A stretch of 13,001 nt of DNA from Firmicutes bacterium UBA4981 (lineage in GTDB: Bacteria > Bacillota > SHA-98 > UBA4971), in the NCBI GenBank assembly GCA_002398515.1, contig DGZL01000152.1, positions 41,761-54,761 of the forward strand, given 5' to 3'. The notes beneath the pieces were generated by a model. It was not told where the DNA came from and ran no database searches. It saw only the letters and a list, made by a program, of their open reading frames with translations. The position numbers and the translations under genes were made by a program. Positions 1 through 5,785 of the stretch are shown in pieces. Every line of letters begins with the position of its first letter. Position 1 is the stretch's first letter.

Positions 1-193
1 TTCCGAGGTCTTGGGTGGCCCCGCACGGTACATACACTTTCTGGAACTAGCGACTACTTACGGTGATCTACTTGGTCCGCCCTGTATCGCGTGAGAACCC
101 CGATTTCCATTGCTTCTCAGGCATGATCTAAGTCACTTCTTTGTCCCGTTCCAAGCTGATTCCGATTCATATTCCTGCTTCAGGCAGAGCCTC

Positions 194-1162
194 CTATTCC
201 AGATAGATTTGACGTTCTAAGCGTCTGTTATAGGAACTCCATTTACCTTCAACATTGCTGCTTTCCTCCACGACTTCAGCAAATTGAGCGATAGACGCAT
301 CCAAATAGTCCGCCAGATGGAGGGCAATTGCTTCCAGAGTCTTCGGACGCTTCGGCGAACCCCACTCCAACTTTCCATGGTGACTTAGGATCATGTGACG
401 CAGCTTAAGAGCCAGGCTTTGCGGAAAGTCAGGGATCCCTTCTATAGCTTCGGCAACCATGCGTTCCCCTATGATAACGTGGCCGATAAGTTTCCCTTCA
501 TCACTCAAGTCGAAAGGACCGTCGTATGTATACTCCACCACTTTGCCGATGTCATGGAGTATTGCCGCTGTGACCAGGAGTTCAGTGTCAATTATCGGGT
601 AAAGCATGGGTACCGTCTCGCATAAAGATACTACATTGGCACTGTGCTCTATTAATCCTCCGATGACAGCGTGGTGAATGGATTTTGCAGCCGGGGCTTG
701 GACATATGCTGCTGCGAATTGCGGGTCTTCGAGGAACCCGAGAACCAGCCGTTGCAGATAGGGATTGGTGAACGCCCTGGACTTGCTTTTCAACTGATGG
801 AGTAGTTCATCCACATCCTTCTTGGTACGGGGAAGGAACAGCGACAGTTCGTAGTCACCGCGCGTGCATTTATGTACGGTTTCGACAGTGATTTGAGGTG
901 CACCTTTGTACTCTGAGACATGACCCTGTACACGCACCACATCTCCGTCTTCAAATGAATTGTAGACTCCCTCACCATCGTCCCACACAATCGCCTTTAT
1001 CTCCCCTGTCCGGTCAAAAAGCGTAAATGTCAAGTAATGGCCGGGCTTCGACGAAAAATCCAATAGCTGCTTGGATTTGGTCATAAAGACACTTCTTACC
1101 GCCTGTCCCACTTCAAGATCGGCTACTCGCTGCCTCCTGCATTCTGTATCTCTGTTTAGCAT
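194..1162 (-). CDS. yhaM: YhaM-like 3'-5' exoribonuclease (OB fold + HD domain)
   Basis: The 322-residue product has the two-part layout of YhaM, a cytosolic 3'-5' exoribonuclease of Gram-positive bacteria (about 314 residues in B. subtilis). An OB-fold nucleic-acid-binding region spans roughly residues 18-95. A metal-dependent HD domain follows at roughly 160-290. Candidate metal ligands visible are His163/His164, His173, the HD pair at 203-204 (LHDIGK), HH at 261-262 and Asp285/Asp288. The ATG at 1162 follows TTGGAGGATTT, a good Shine-Dalgarno sequence with short spacing. The gene lies 119 bases after the HAD gene and may have its own promoter. The family assignment is secure. The exact in vivo substrate (RNA ends, or short DNA as some homologues accept) cannot be read from the sequence. 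The symbol is by family resemblance. Confidence 0.9.
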   Translation of the reverse strand: MLNRDTECRRQRVADLEVGQAVRSVFMTKSKQLLDFSSKPGHYLTFTLFDRTGEIKAIVWDDGEGVYNSFEDGDVVRVQGHVSEYKGAPQITVETVHKCTRGDYELSLFLPRTKKDVDELLHQLKSKSRAFTNPYLQRLVLGFLEDPQFAAAYVQAPAAKSIHHAVIGGLIEHSANVVSLCETVPMLYPIIDTELLVTAAILHDIGKVVEYTYDGPFDLSDEGKLIGHVIIGERMVAEAIEGIPDFPQSLALKLRHMILSHHGKLEWGSPKRPKTLEAIALHLADYLDASIAQFAEVVEESSNVEGKWSSYNRRLERQIYLE

Positions 1163-1234
1163 AAATCCTCCAACCCCTAACTCGCAAAAGATGTCAGGAT
1201 CACCTGTATTATGCAGTCCTTACCTTTCATCCTG

Positions 1235-1264
1235 ATTCTACGTTGCGAGAGGAGAGTCCTTCAA
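1235..1264 (-). promoter_or_regulatory. possible promoter for the yhaM-like gene
   Basis: Read on the minus strand, TTGAAG (1259-1264) and TAGAAT (1235-1240) are separated by 18 bases. They lie in the 119-base gap upstream of the yhaM-like gene, about 70 bases before its start. Each hexamer differs from the sigma-A consensus and the spacer is one base long, so this is only a candidate. Readthrough from the HAD gene is the alternative. Confidence 0.3.
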
Positions 1265-1281
1265 GTTTCACAGTCTAGGTA

Positions 1282-2100
1282 TTAGCGACCTAGAACGAAT
1301 CGATATATTGCTTCAGCTACCCCGTCACCGCTTATCCCTTCCGCAATATAATCTGCTGCCTCTTTTACCTTATCACCGGCATTAGTCACAGCTACACCGA
1401 TTCCGGCACAAGACAGCATCGTTATGTCATTTTCACTGTCCCCGATAGCCATGACTTGAGCCTTTGGAATGCCCAGGCGTTCAGATAACCCGGCAAGAGC
1501 TGATCCCTTGGTTACGCCTTTACCAGTAAACTCAATATATGAGGGCAAGGATCGAACTACATGAGACTTGTCTCCGAATCTTTGTTTTAACTCAGGTAGG
1601 ATATTATCAACTATTTCGGGTTCTGCCATCATTAAGAGCTTTGTCGGAGGCTCATTGAGGAACTTCAGCAGGTCTCCTACGACTTTAGCCTCCACGTTAA
1701 CACGGGCCATGTAATGACGAGCTTGTTCATTTAGACTTTCGACATAGAGATCATCATCGACATAAACATTGACATGAAAACCAAGGCCCTGTAGATACGC
1801 CAGAATTTCTCGTGCATCCTCAAGGGGTATCGGTTTGTGCCAGTATAACTCCTTGGTCTTCGCGGTTTTCACTAAGGCGCCGTCATATGTTATGAGCGGA
1901 GCATCAAGGCCCAACTCCTCCGCGAAAGGCAGTGCTGACCGGAACATTCGTCCAGTCGCCAATGTGATAGTACTCCCGACGTCTATGGCAGCATGTATAG
2001 CTTGCTTTGTTCTGTCGCTTATCTTAAGATCTCTTCCAATCAAGGTGTAGTCTATGTCTATAGCAACAAGTCTGATTCTTCCTGATTCCGAAATTGTCAC
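1282..2100 (-). CDS. Cof-type HAD-IIB family phosphatase
   Basis: The 272-residue product is a haloacid-dehalogenase-superfamily hydrolase of the Cof/YidA type, a cytosolic Mg2+-dependent phosphatase for small phosphorylated metabolites. All four HAD motifs are visible: motif I DIDYTL with nucleophile Asp15 and acid/base Asp17, motif II Thr49 in TLATGR, motif III Lys198, and motif IV GDSEND at 220-225 with Asp221 and Asp225. Tyr18 replaces the usual glycine of DxDGT, a mild oddity. The C2-type cap lies between motifs II and III. Length is normal for the family. The start chosen is GTG at 2100. A GGGTGG stretch inside the end of the preceding gene is the only ribosome binding site seen. Only 5 bases separate it from the YvlD-like gene, so the two are probably co-transcribed. 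Substrate unknown. Confidence 0.9.
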   Translation of the reverse strand: MTISESGRIRLVAIDIDYTLIGRDLKISDRTKQAIHAAIDVGSTITLATGRMFRSALPFAEELGLDAPLITYDGALVKTAKTKELYWHKPIPLEDAREILAYLQGLGFHVNVYVDDDLYVESLNEQARHYMARVNVEAKVVGDLLKFLNEPPTKLLMMAEPEIVDNILPELKQRFGDKSHVVRSLPSYIEFTGKGVTKGSALAGLSERLGIPKAQVMAIGDSENDITMLSCAGIGVAVTNAGDKVKEAADYIAEGISGDGVAEAIYRFVLGR

Positions 2101-2105
2101 AGATC

Positions 2106-2459
2106 TTACACCACCCAGCTTATGATACTACTCCCTACTGAGAGGAGTATTGACGCCAGCACCGCCGACCAGAATCCTGATATGTAAAAACCCTGCACCA
2201 CCCTGGACACTATCCACAACATGAAGCCGTTTATTATGAACGTAAAGAGGCCTAACGTAAGTAGTTGTATAGGAAGAGACAGGATAATCAAAACAGGCCG
2301 TATCAGCGCATTCACAATTCCTAATATGAAAGCTGCCAGAAGCGCAGGGATGAATCCGGTTATTCGGACTGCCGGTCCCATAAGGTAGGGAATCATGAAA
2401 AGGACGATAGCGTTTGCCAACCATCTGATGATAAATGCGCGTTTTCCCAATAATAGCAC
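2106..2459 (-). CDS. YvlD-like four-helix membrane protein (phage holin 4_2 family)
   Basis: The 117-residue, very hydrophobic product has four predicted membrane segments at about residues 10-28, 35-54, 57-80 and 95-116. The segment from Asn50 to Met80 carries the family's conserved pattern (N-x-LIRP, then LSLPIQLLTLGLF, then NGFML). This is the family annotated as 'phage holin 4_2' and represented by YvlD in the B. subtilis yvlABCD cluster. Despite the name, most chromosomal members are not phage lysis proteins. The gene closes a cluster that also encodes a YvlB/LiaX-like protein, matching the yvl gene set. The start is uncertain. GTG at 2459 overlaps the GAGGGGG stretch that should serve as ribosome binding site. 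TTG at 2450 sits 9 bases after it and may be the real start, giving 114 residues. The 105 bases upstream show no clear promoter. Confidence 0.85.
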   Translation of the reverse strand: MLLLGKRAFIIRWLANAIVLFMIPYLMGPAVRITGFIPALLAAFILGIVNALIRPVLIILSLPIQLLTLGLFTFIINGFMLWIVSRVVQGFYISGFWSAVLASILLSVGSSIISWVV

Positions 2460-2564
2460 CCCCTCGGTCAGAATGTCCCATCACGCACAAATGAGCTTGT
2501 CACGACACGCATAACGAGACACCCTTTTGAGGGGCACCTCGCTAAACCTCACAACTCGGCCAAC

Positions 2565-3002
2565 TTAAACAAGACGCACAGTAACACTGACACCCTGCGA
2601 CCCCTCTGATACCTCCAGTAGCGTGAATCGTCCGCAGGATCGTAGTCCTCTTATCAATTCAGACATTACATCCAACACTGCCTTGATATCCAACTCACCA
2701 TTCCAACCGGAAAAGCCCTTGTATTGCATTGCGCTACACTGTATCTTTCGTCTTAATGAAGGATGCAAGAAGCCGAAAGTGTTAATGGCAATAGCAGCTG
2801 ACTCTAAGAGATCCTCCAGCACGAACAGGGGGATCGCAATGGGAACAGGTAATCGGACACCCGGCAACTTCAAGGTCATCACGAAGAAGAACGAAGGAAT
2901 TTTCGGCATTCTTCGTGTGTGCACACTGAACCTGCCCGAAGTCCCGGAACGACCCGTTGCAGAAAGCCCTGTCAACACTGTCACCACGTCCCTACTCGAC
3001 AT
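2565..3002 (-). CDS. uncharacterised protein, possible divergent paralogue of the upstream small protein
   Basis: I do not recognise a named family. The 145-residue frame overlaps the end of the preceding gene by 11 bases (ATG at 3002 lies inside its last codons), suggesting translational coupling. Residues 1-31 are Ser/Thr/Arg-rich. The core appears to begin at Met32 (2909): PKIPSFFF, then an apolar stretch around 43-79 with LPVPIAIPL, and a C-terminal part from about 104 (ELDIKAVLDVMSELI to GVSVTVRLV). The order of elements (a strand ending in IPL, a helix, a D-I-x-x-L helix, Gly, then two strands ending V-x-V-x-V) resembles residues 50-125 of the neighbouring small protein. None of the candidate starts (3002, a GTG at residue 27, 2909) has a strong ribosome binding site. 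No signal peptide or full membrane helix is convincing. An unbroken frame in this operon position supports it as a real gene. Confidence 0.65.
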   Translation of the reverse strand: MSSRDVVTVLTGLSATGRSGTSGRFSVHTRRMPKIPSFFFVMTLKLPGVRLPVPIAIPLFVLEDLLESAAIAINTFGFLHPSLRRKIQCSAMQYKGFSGWNGELDIKAVLDVMSELIRGLRSCGRFTLLEVSEGSQGVSVTVRLV

Positions 3003-3369
3003 AGATTGCTACTTTTGCGTCTTCACTGTCTATGTCAACGATTTTCCCTGAAGTTGATTCAGTAATCGCAGCCAGAAGTTGATCAAGATCAATGTCCTCG
3101 TTCTCAAGCTGTTTGGATACGTCCTTGGGAATGAACTTCATTGCTACTTTGGCAAGGGCGAGAGGTATATTGACATTGACTCGCGCATTGTCTGCAGTAT
3201 CCAAAACCCGTATTCGGAGCATTCTCCCATGGCTGCCGCCATGACGCCCGGATGCTGACAGGCCTTCCTGGGCAGAACTATCCAAAGCCTCCAAAAGCCT
3301 TAGGCCTTCATCCACTGAAACCTTCCCATCCCGAACAAGATCGAGGATTCGTTTCTTCTCTTCAGACAT
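2992..3369 (-). CDS. small protein with YvlB/LiaX-type N-terminal (SHOCT-like) module
   Basis: The 125-residue product has two parts. Residues 1-30 form a helix-turn-helix-sized module (KRILDLVRDGKVSVDEGLRLLEAL) of the type found at the N-terminus of YvlB/LiaX proteins and the C-terminus of DUF2089 proteins. After a Gly/Ser/His-rich linker (about 33-48), residues 50-125 form a small alpha/beta domain beginning MLRIRVLD and NVNIPLAL and ending with beta-rich GKIVDID and AKVAIYVE. No signal peptide or membrane helix is seen, so it is probably cytoplasmic. The ATG at 3369 follows AGGAGGGAACCCCG, a strong ribosome binding site. Upstream, 57 bases separate it from the DUF4097 gene and contain a perfect 15-base palindrome. 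Function is unknown; the context suggests part of an envelope-stress response. Confidence 0.85.
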   Translation of the reverse strand: MSEEKKRILDLVRDGKVSVDEGLRLLEALDSSAQEGLSASGRHGGSHGRMLRIRVLDTADNARVNVNIPLALAKVAMKFIPKDVSKQLENEDIDLDQLLAAITESTSGKIVDIDSEDAKVAIYVE

Positions 3370-3389
3370 CGGGGTTCCCTCCTATTAAG

Positions 3390-3404
3390 TATGTCTAAGA
3401 CATA
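3390..3404. promoter_or_regulatory. perfect 15-base palindrome TATGTCTAAGACATA, candidate operator
   Basis: Seven-base arms TATGTCT and AGACATA flank a single central base, in the 57-base gap before the small SHOCT-like gene. The core ATGTC-N3-GACAT is identical in half-sites and spacing to a palindrome at 5145-5157 in the promoter region of the DUF2089 gene. No strong promoter accompanies it; TTGTCA at 3414-3419 (minus strand) is a possible weak -35. It could regulate an internal promoter or act as a roadblock. Confidence 0.55.
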
Positions 3405-3426
3405 GAGATTTCTTGACAATACATTC

Positions 3427-4680
3427 TCAACTACGCGCAATACGTATCTGACCGTTAGATGTCCTCGCTTTAATCGTCAACTTGTCAGTGCTCTCAGAAA
3501 ACCCTGATGTCTCAGTAAGTATTTCTCTTCGTACAGTTCCTTCGTCTCTTACTTGATAGGCCAAATTCGGGAGATCAAGGGAGATGCGCCCCAGGCTTGT
3601 TTTGGCGTCTATATGATAGCCTACCTTATCAGCGTCTGCAACCTGTACTTCTATCGCTCCATTGGAGGTTGTCAGCTCGTATTGGGATTCCCCCGCTATC
3701 TTCCGGGGCATGACGGTTATCCCTCCGTTTGAAGTCCTTGCGCTGAGCCTCTGAGTGATTCCGTTGACATTAATCCTGCCATTCGAGGTTTCCAACTGAG
3801 TCATGACTCCACGAGTATTGTCCAAATCGATCCTGCCGTTTGAAGTCTCTACCGTAATCATTCTGCACTCAAATTCGCCCAGACTCACGCGTCCGTTTTG
3901 CGTCTCAAGATCCATGTCGTACAGGAACTTCCTGGGCAACCTTACATTGAAAGATGCGCCTGACACGGCTTTCCCATGACTGAGTTTGACCTTCAGGGAA
4001 TCATCAGCCACATCACACGCAAGGAGTCCCTCCAGCAGTGCTTTGCCTGCTTCACAAGGAGTTTGACTCTCTACGGAAGGCATGACATTGGCTGTTACAT
4101 TGACACGGAAGCCTGGTTCATCCCATGGCTCAACGACAATACGTCCGTTCCATGTAGAAAGCTCCACGTCAATCTTCTTGCCTGACTCCCCCGGAAAACT
4201 CCCTTCCACAACCTTCTCCACCTTGATATCAGGGGAAAACATGCGTTGGAAAGGTTCAATAATGGCCTTCCCCCAGTGAGCCACAGAGGGTTCTTCACCG
4301 CCTGACTCAGCACTCAGCCTCCTCTCTCTTGCTTCTCGCTGCATGCGGTCAATAGCCCGATCTGTGCTTCTCACCGCGTCTTCTACGGTATGTCGAATTC
4401 TCTCAGCTAGACTCTCAAGCGCGGCTCGATCCACTACATCAGCAAGACCCGAAAGCTTATCCCCCAGCTCTCTCAGGTCTGTCATGTCAGGTCTTTTTAA
4501 TGAGGCAGGCGGCTCTGATTGCTCAGGCTTTTCGTCATCACCCTCAGAAATCAACCGGGGCTCTTCCGGGGTATGGAGTCCCACAGCATCATCAACTGCT
4601 CCAATCAATAATTCGGCCTGCTCTGACGTAACCTTGCCTTCTTCAAGCATTTTCAGGATCATCACGATTTCCTCCCGCAT
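3427..4680 (-). CDS. YvlB/LiaX-like DUF4097 beta-repeat protein
   Basis: The 417-residue product starts with a YvlB/LiaX-type helical module (residues 2-30: REEIVMILKMLEEGKVTSEQ). A charged, partly helical linker follows (about 40-125), then from about 150 a DUF4097 adhesin-like beta domain. That domain repeats a TSNGRI-type turn at about residues 178, 262, 281, 300, 318, 340 and 409, with a degenerate TSLGRI at 362. The spacing of about 19-22 residues in the central run fits rungs of a beta-solenoid. No signal peptide or membrane segment is seen. In Enterococcus faecalis the relative LiaX takes part in sensing daptomycin and antimicrobial peptides and in controlling the LiaFSR response; B. 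subtilis YvlB is another relative. The ATG at 4680 follows GGGAGGGGCGTATT. The gene lies 31 bases after the DUF2089 gene, in one operon. The family is sure; a role in envelope stress is inferred. Confidence 0.88.
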   Translation of the reverse strand: MREEIVMILKMLEEGKVTSEQAELLIGAVDDAVGLHTPEEPRLISEGDDEKPEQSEPPASLKRPDMTDLRELGDKLSGLADVVDRAALESLAERIRHTVEDAVRSTDRAIDRMQREARERRLSAESGGEEPSVAHWGKAIIEPFQRMFSPDIKVEKVVEGSFPGESGKKIDVELSTWNGRIVVEPWDEPGFRVNVTANVMPSVESQTPCEAGKALLEGLLACDVADDSLKVKLSHGKAVSGASFNVRLPRKFLYDMDLETQNGRVSLGEFECRMITVETSNGRIDLDNTRGVMTQLETSNGRINVNGITQRLSARTSNGGITVMPRKIAGESQYELTTSNGAIEVQVADADKVGYHIDAKTSLGRISLDLPNLAYQVRDEGTVRREILTETSGFSESTDKLTIKARTSNGQIRIARS

Positions 4681-4711
4681 AATACGCCCCTCCCTTCAAT
4701 ATGTGTCTGGT

Positions 4712-5095
4712 TCACGCCTTCCTTAGACGCTCCACAGCTTCATCAGCGCTGAGTTCCCCCTTGGAGAGTGAATCCAAGATTTCTTTGCGCCTACCTGCAA
4801 CTTCGACCTCATCTTCCCTGTCACGCTCTATGGGGAAACCAAGCGCCTGGATTACTGTATCGAGACGCCCTCGAACTGTAGGATAAGAGATACCAAGCTC
4901 CCTCTCAACTTCTTTTATATTCCCGCGACACCTGATGAATGTCGCCACAAAATCCCTTTGCTCATCAGACATCTGACAAAGCTTGCATGTTTCAAAGTGC
5001 CCGCTGATAGAAGTATCGCACCTGGGGCAAGAAAGCTTCGTAACCTCCAGCGATTCGCTACAGACAGGACATCTGCCAAGAGCTCTTCGTTTCAC
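4712..5095 (-). CDS. DUF2089 regulator: zinc ribbon + HTH + SHOCT-like C-terminus
   Basis: From GTG at 5095 the product has 127 residues. A zinc ribbon is formed by Cys9/Cys12 and Cys23/Cys26, with an extra Cys37/Cys40 pair. A predicted HTH follows at about 58-85 (NIKEVERELGISYPTVRGRL), and the C-terminus (103-127, KEILDSLSKGELSADEAVERL) repeats the helical module seen in the next two genes. This is the DUF2089 family, presumed DNA-binding regulators. The frame stays open upstream to 5146, but GTG 5095 is chosen because AAGGAGGG (5103-5110) lies 7 bases before it and the predicted transcript begins near 5149. It is the first gene of the cluster and sits behind a consensus promoter embedded in inverted repeats, so autoregulation is likely. 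The HTH and zinc sites are visible in the sequence; the regulated genes are inferred. Confidence 0.88.
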   Translation of the reverse strand: MKRRALGRCPVCSESLEVTKLSCPRCDTSISGHFETCKLCQMSDEQRDFVATFIRCRGNIKEVERELGISYPTVRGRLDTVIQALGFPIERDREDEVEVAGRRKEILDSLSKGELSADEAVERLRKA

Positions 5096-5144
5096 ATTAC
5101 CGCCCTCCTTTACCTTATTGATATCTATATTAATGTTCTTAATC

Positions 5145-5157
5145 ATGTCATTGACAT
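5145..5157. promoter_or_regulatory. perfect palindrome ATGTCATTGACAT, candidate operator
   Basis: Six-base arms ATGTCA and TGACAT flank one base. The site covers most of the -10 box and the predicted transcription start of the DUF2089 operon, a classical repressor position. The half-sites recur in the 11-base inverted repeat at 5150-5186 and in the palindrome at 3390-3404. The obvious candidate binder is the DUF2089 protein encoded immediately downstream, but this is inferred. Confidence 0.6.
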
Positions 5158-5186
5158 TATAAAACCCAAGTCAAAATAATGTCAAT
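5150..5186. promoter_or_regulatory. 11-base inverted repeat spanning the DUF2089 promoter
   Basis: On the plus strand ATTGACATTAT (5150-5160) and its exact complement ATAATGTCAAT (5176-5186) are separated by 15 bases. One arm contains the -35 hexamer and the other nearly all of the -10, so a dimer bound here would cover the whole core promoter. A further TGAC-G-TGAC direct repeat lies just outside, at 5204-5212. Confidence 0.6.
5156..5185 (-). promoter_or_regulatory. consensus sigma-A promoter of the DUF2089 operon
   Basis: On the minus strand TTGACA (5180-5185) and TATAAT (5156-5161) are both perfect consensus hexamers, with an 18-base spacer. Transcription would start near 5149, giving a leader of about 54 bases before the GTG at 5095. 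A promoter this strong in front of a regulatory cluster suggests that it is normally held down by a repressor. Confidence 0.85.
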
Positions 5187-5285
5187 AGTTTTCAGCAACA
5201 TTTTGACGTGACCTCAAACAGGTTTGCCTAATCCGATTTTCGGTCGGGTTATCCTGGATTTAACGTAAGCGTCAATACCTCCACC

Positions 5286-5298
5286 TGGGATCATCCCA
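5286..5298. repeat. perfect palindrome TGGGATCATCCCA
   Basis: Six-base arms TGGGAT and ATCCCA flank a central C. It lies about 100 bases upstream of the DUF2089 -35 box. It is an operator-like sequence with no known binder; chance is possible at this length. Confidence 0.35.
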
Positions 5299-5348
5299 CC
5301 TTTAGCCCTGTCAGTAGTGGTGGTTCCGCTGCATTTCACGAGTGAATC

Positions 5349-5380
5349 CGAAAACGCCACAAGATCGACTGCGTTTTTCG
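5349..5380. repeat. imperfect hairpin CGAAAACGC / GCGTTTTTCG, degenerate repeat copy 1
   Basis: Arms 5349-5357 and 5371-5380 pair with one bulged T across a 13-base loop. The pattern (CGAAAACG followed by TTTTCGA) is also seen in the two clearer copies at 5420-5453 and 5558-5591, so this is probably a third, more diverged copy with a longer spacer. Confidence 0.4.
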
Positions 5381-5410
5381 AAGTGGGCCCGAGGGTGATA
5401 CAAATTCAGT

Positions 5411-5428
5411 CACGTTTCTGGAAACGTG
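5411..5428. repeat. 18-base inverted repeat CACGTTTC-TG-GAAACGTG
   Basis: Eight-base perfect arms with a two-base centre, partly overlapping the start of the second degenerate repeat copy. The short centre fits a protein-binding site better than an RNA hairpin. Confidence 0.5.
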
Positions 5429-5453
5429 TACTATTTTCGACCACCGATCAGGC
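5420..5453 (+). repeat. degenerate direct repeat, copy 2
   Basis: This 34-base segment matches 5558-5591 at 26 of 34 positions without gaps. The best-conserved part is TTTTCGACCAC followed by GATC and GGC. The copies are 138 bases apart. Confidence 0.6.
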
Positions 5454-5478
5454 CTTTGGTGGTCGAAACTCGACCACC
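5435..5478. repeat. three-arm inverted repeat with alternative hairpins (CGACCACC / GGTGGTCG)
   Basis: CGACCACC occurs at 5438-5445 and 5471-5478, with its complement GGTGGTCG between them at 5458-5465. The middle arm can pair with the left one (11-base stem 5435-5445 with 5458-5468, 12-base loop) or with the right one (8-base stem, 5-base loop), but not both. No T-run follows on either strand, so it is not an ordinary terminator. Confidence 0.6.
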
Positions 5479-5557
5479 TCTCGAGAGAATATGCGCTTTT
5501 TTCGCTTGTTGTTAAAAATTAGGTGGCAGATACTCTACCATCTCAGGAAGGCCGACA

Positions 5558-5591
5558 GAAAACGTGCCTGCTTTTCGACCACAGATCGGGC
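5558..5591 (+). repeat. degenerate direct repeat, copy 3
   Basis: Partner of 5420-5453. It retains AAACGTG and TTTTCGACCAC but lacks the complementary GGTGGTCG arm that gives the other copy its hairpin. Confidence 0.6.
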
Positions 5592-5767
5592 TCCGGTACG
5601 CGAAATTCAGGAGTTTCACTTAAGCGAGACAGGCATCTCTGATCGGCCCACCGTAATATGTTGGCTCACGATAACATGGTAGGACTTATGCTATCGCGCG
5701 GGATTCCTTTTGAAAGGGGTGAGCTTCTTGCCACTTTTGGAGGCTTCTTGAAACGAGACTCACTCAT

Positions 5768-5785
5768 AGACAAGACATCAGTGTC
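5768..5785 (+). repeat. 18-base direct repeat just past the uvrC stop
   Basis: It matches 5811-5828 at 16 of 18 positions, with CATCAGTGTC identical. This copy lies downstream of the uvrC stop codon, while the partner encodes part of the UvrC C-terminal tail. Confidence 0.5.

Noticed and set aside
2..94. Open plus-strand frame at the left edge (30 codons then TGA), possible end of a gene outside the window
   Set aside because: Thirty open codons occur often by chance and I recognise nothing in the translation.
2106..2459. Phage origin suggested by the 'holin' family name
   Set aside because: No other phage gene is present and the family is common in chromosomal yvl-type clusters.
2520..2550. 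Hairpin with CCCT/AGGG stem before the YvlD-like gene as a terminator
   Set aside because: Only a four-base stem and no T-run.
2623..3051. 142-codon plus-strand frame opposite the unrecognised gene
   Set aside because: No ribosome binding site; the minus-strand frame fits the operon and shares features with its neighbour.
5096..5146. Longer DUF2089 start at 5146
   Set aside because: It would begin at almost the predicted transcription start, leaving no leader, while AAGGAGGG is well placed for GTG 5095.
5435..5478. Rho-independent terminator for the uvr operon
   Set aside because: The GC-rich stems are good but neither strand has a T-run after them.
5340..5600. CRISPR array
   Set aside because: Only two or three diverged copies at irregular spacing, no conserved spacer length and no cas genes.
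5317..5682. 121-codon plus-strand frame between uvrC and the DUF2089 gene
   Set aside because: No ribosome binding site before its GTG, no recognisable domain, and its internal similarity (KRVLFSTTDQ versus KRACFSTTDR) follows from the 138-base DNA repeat being a multiple of three.
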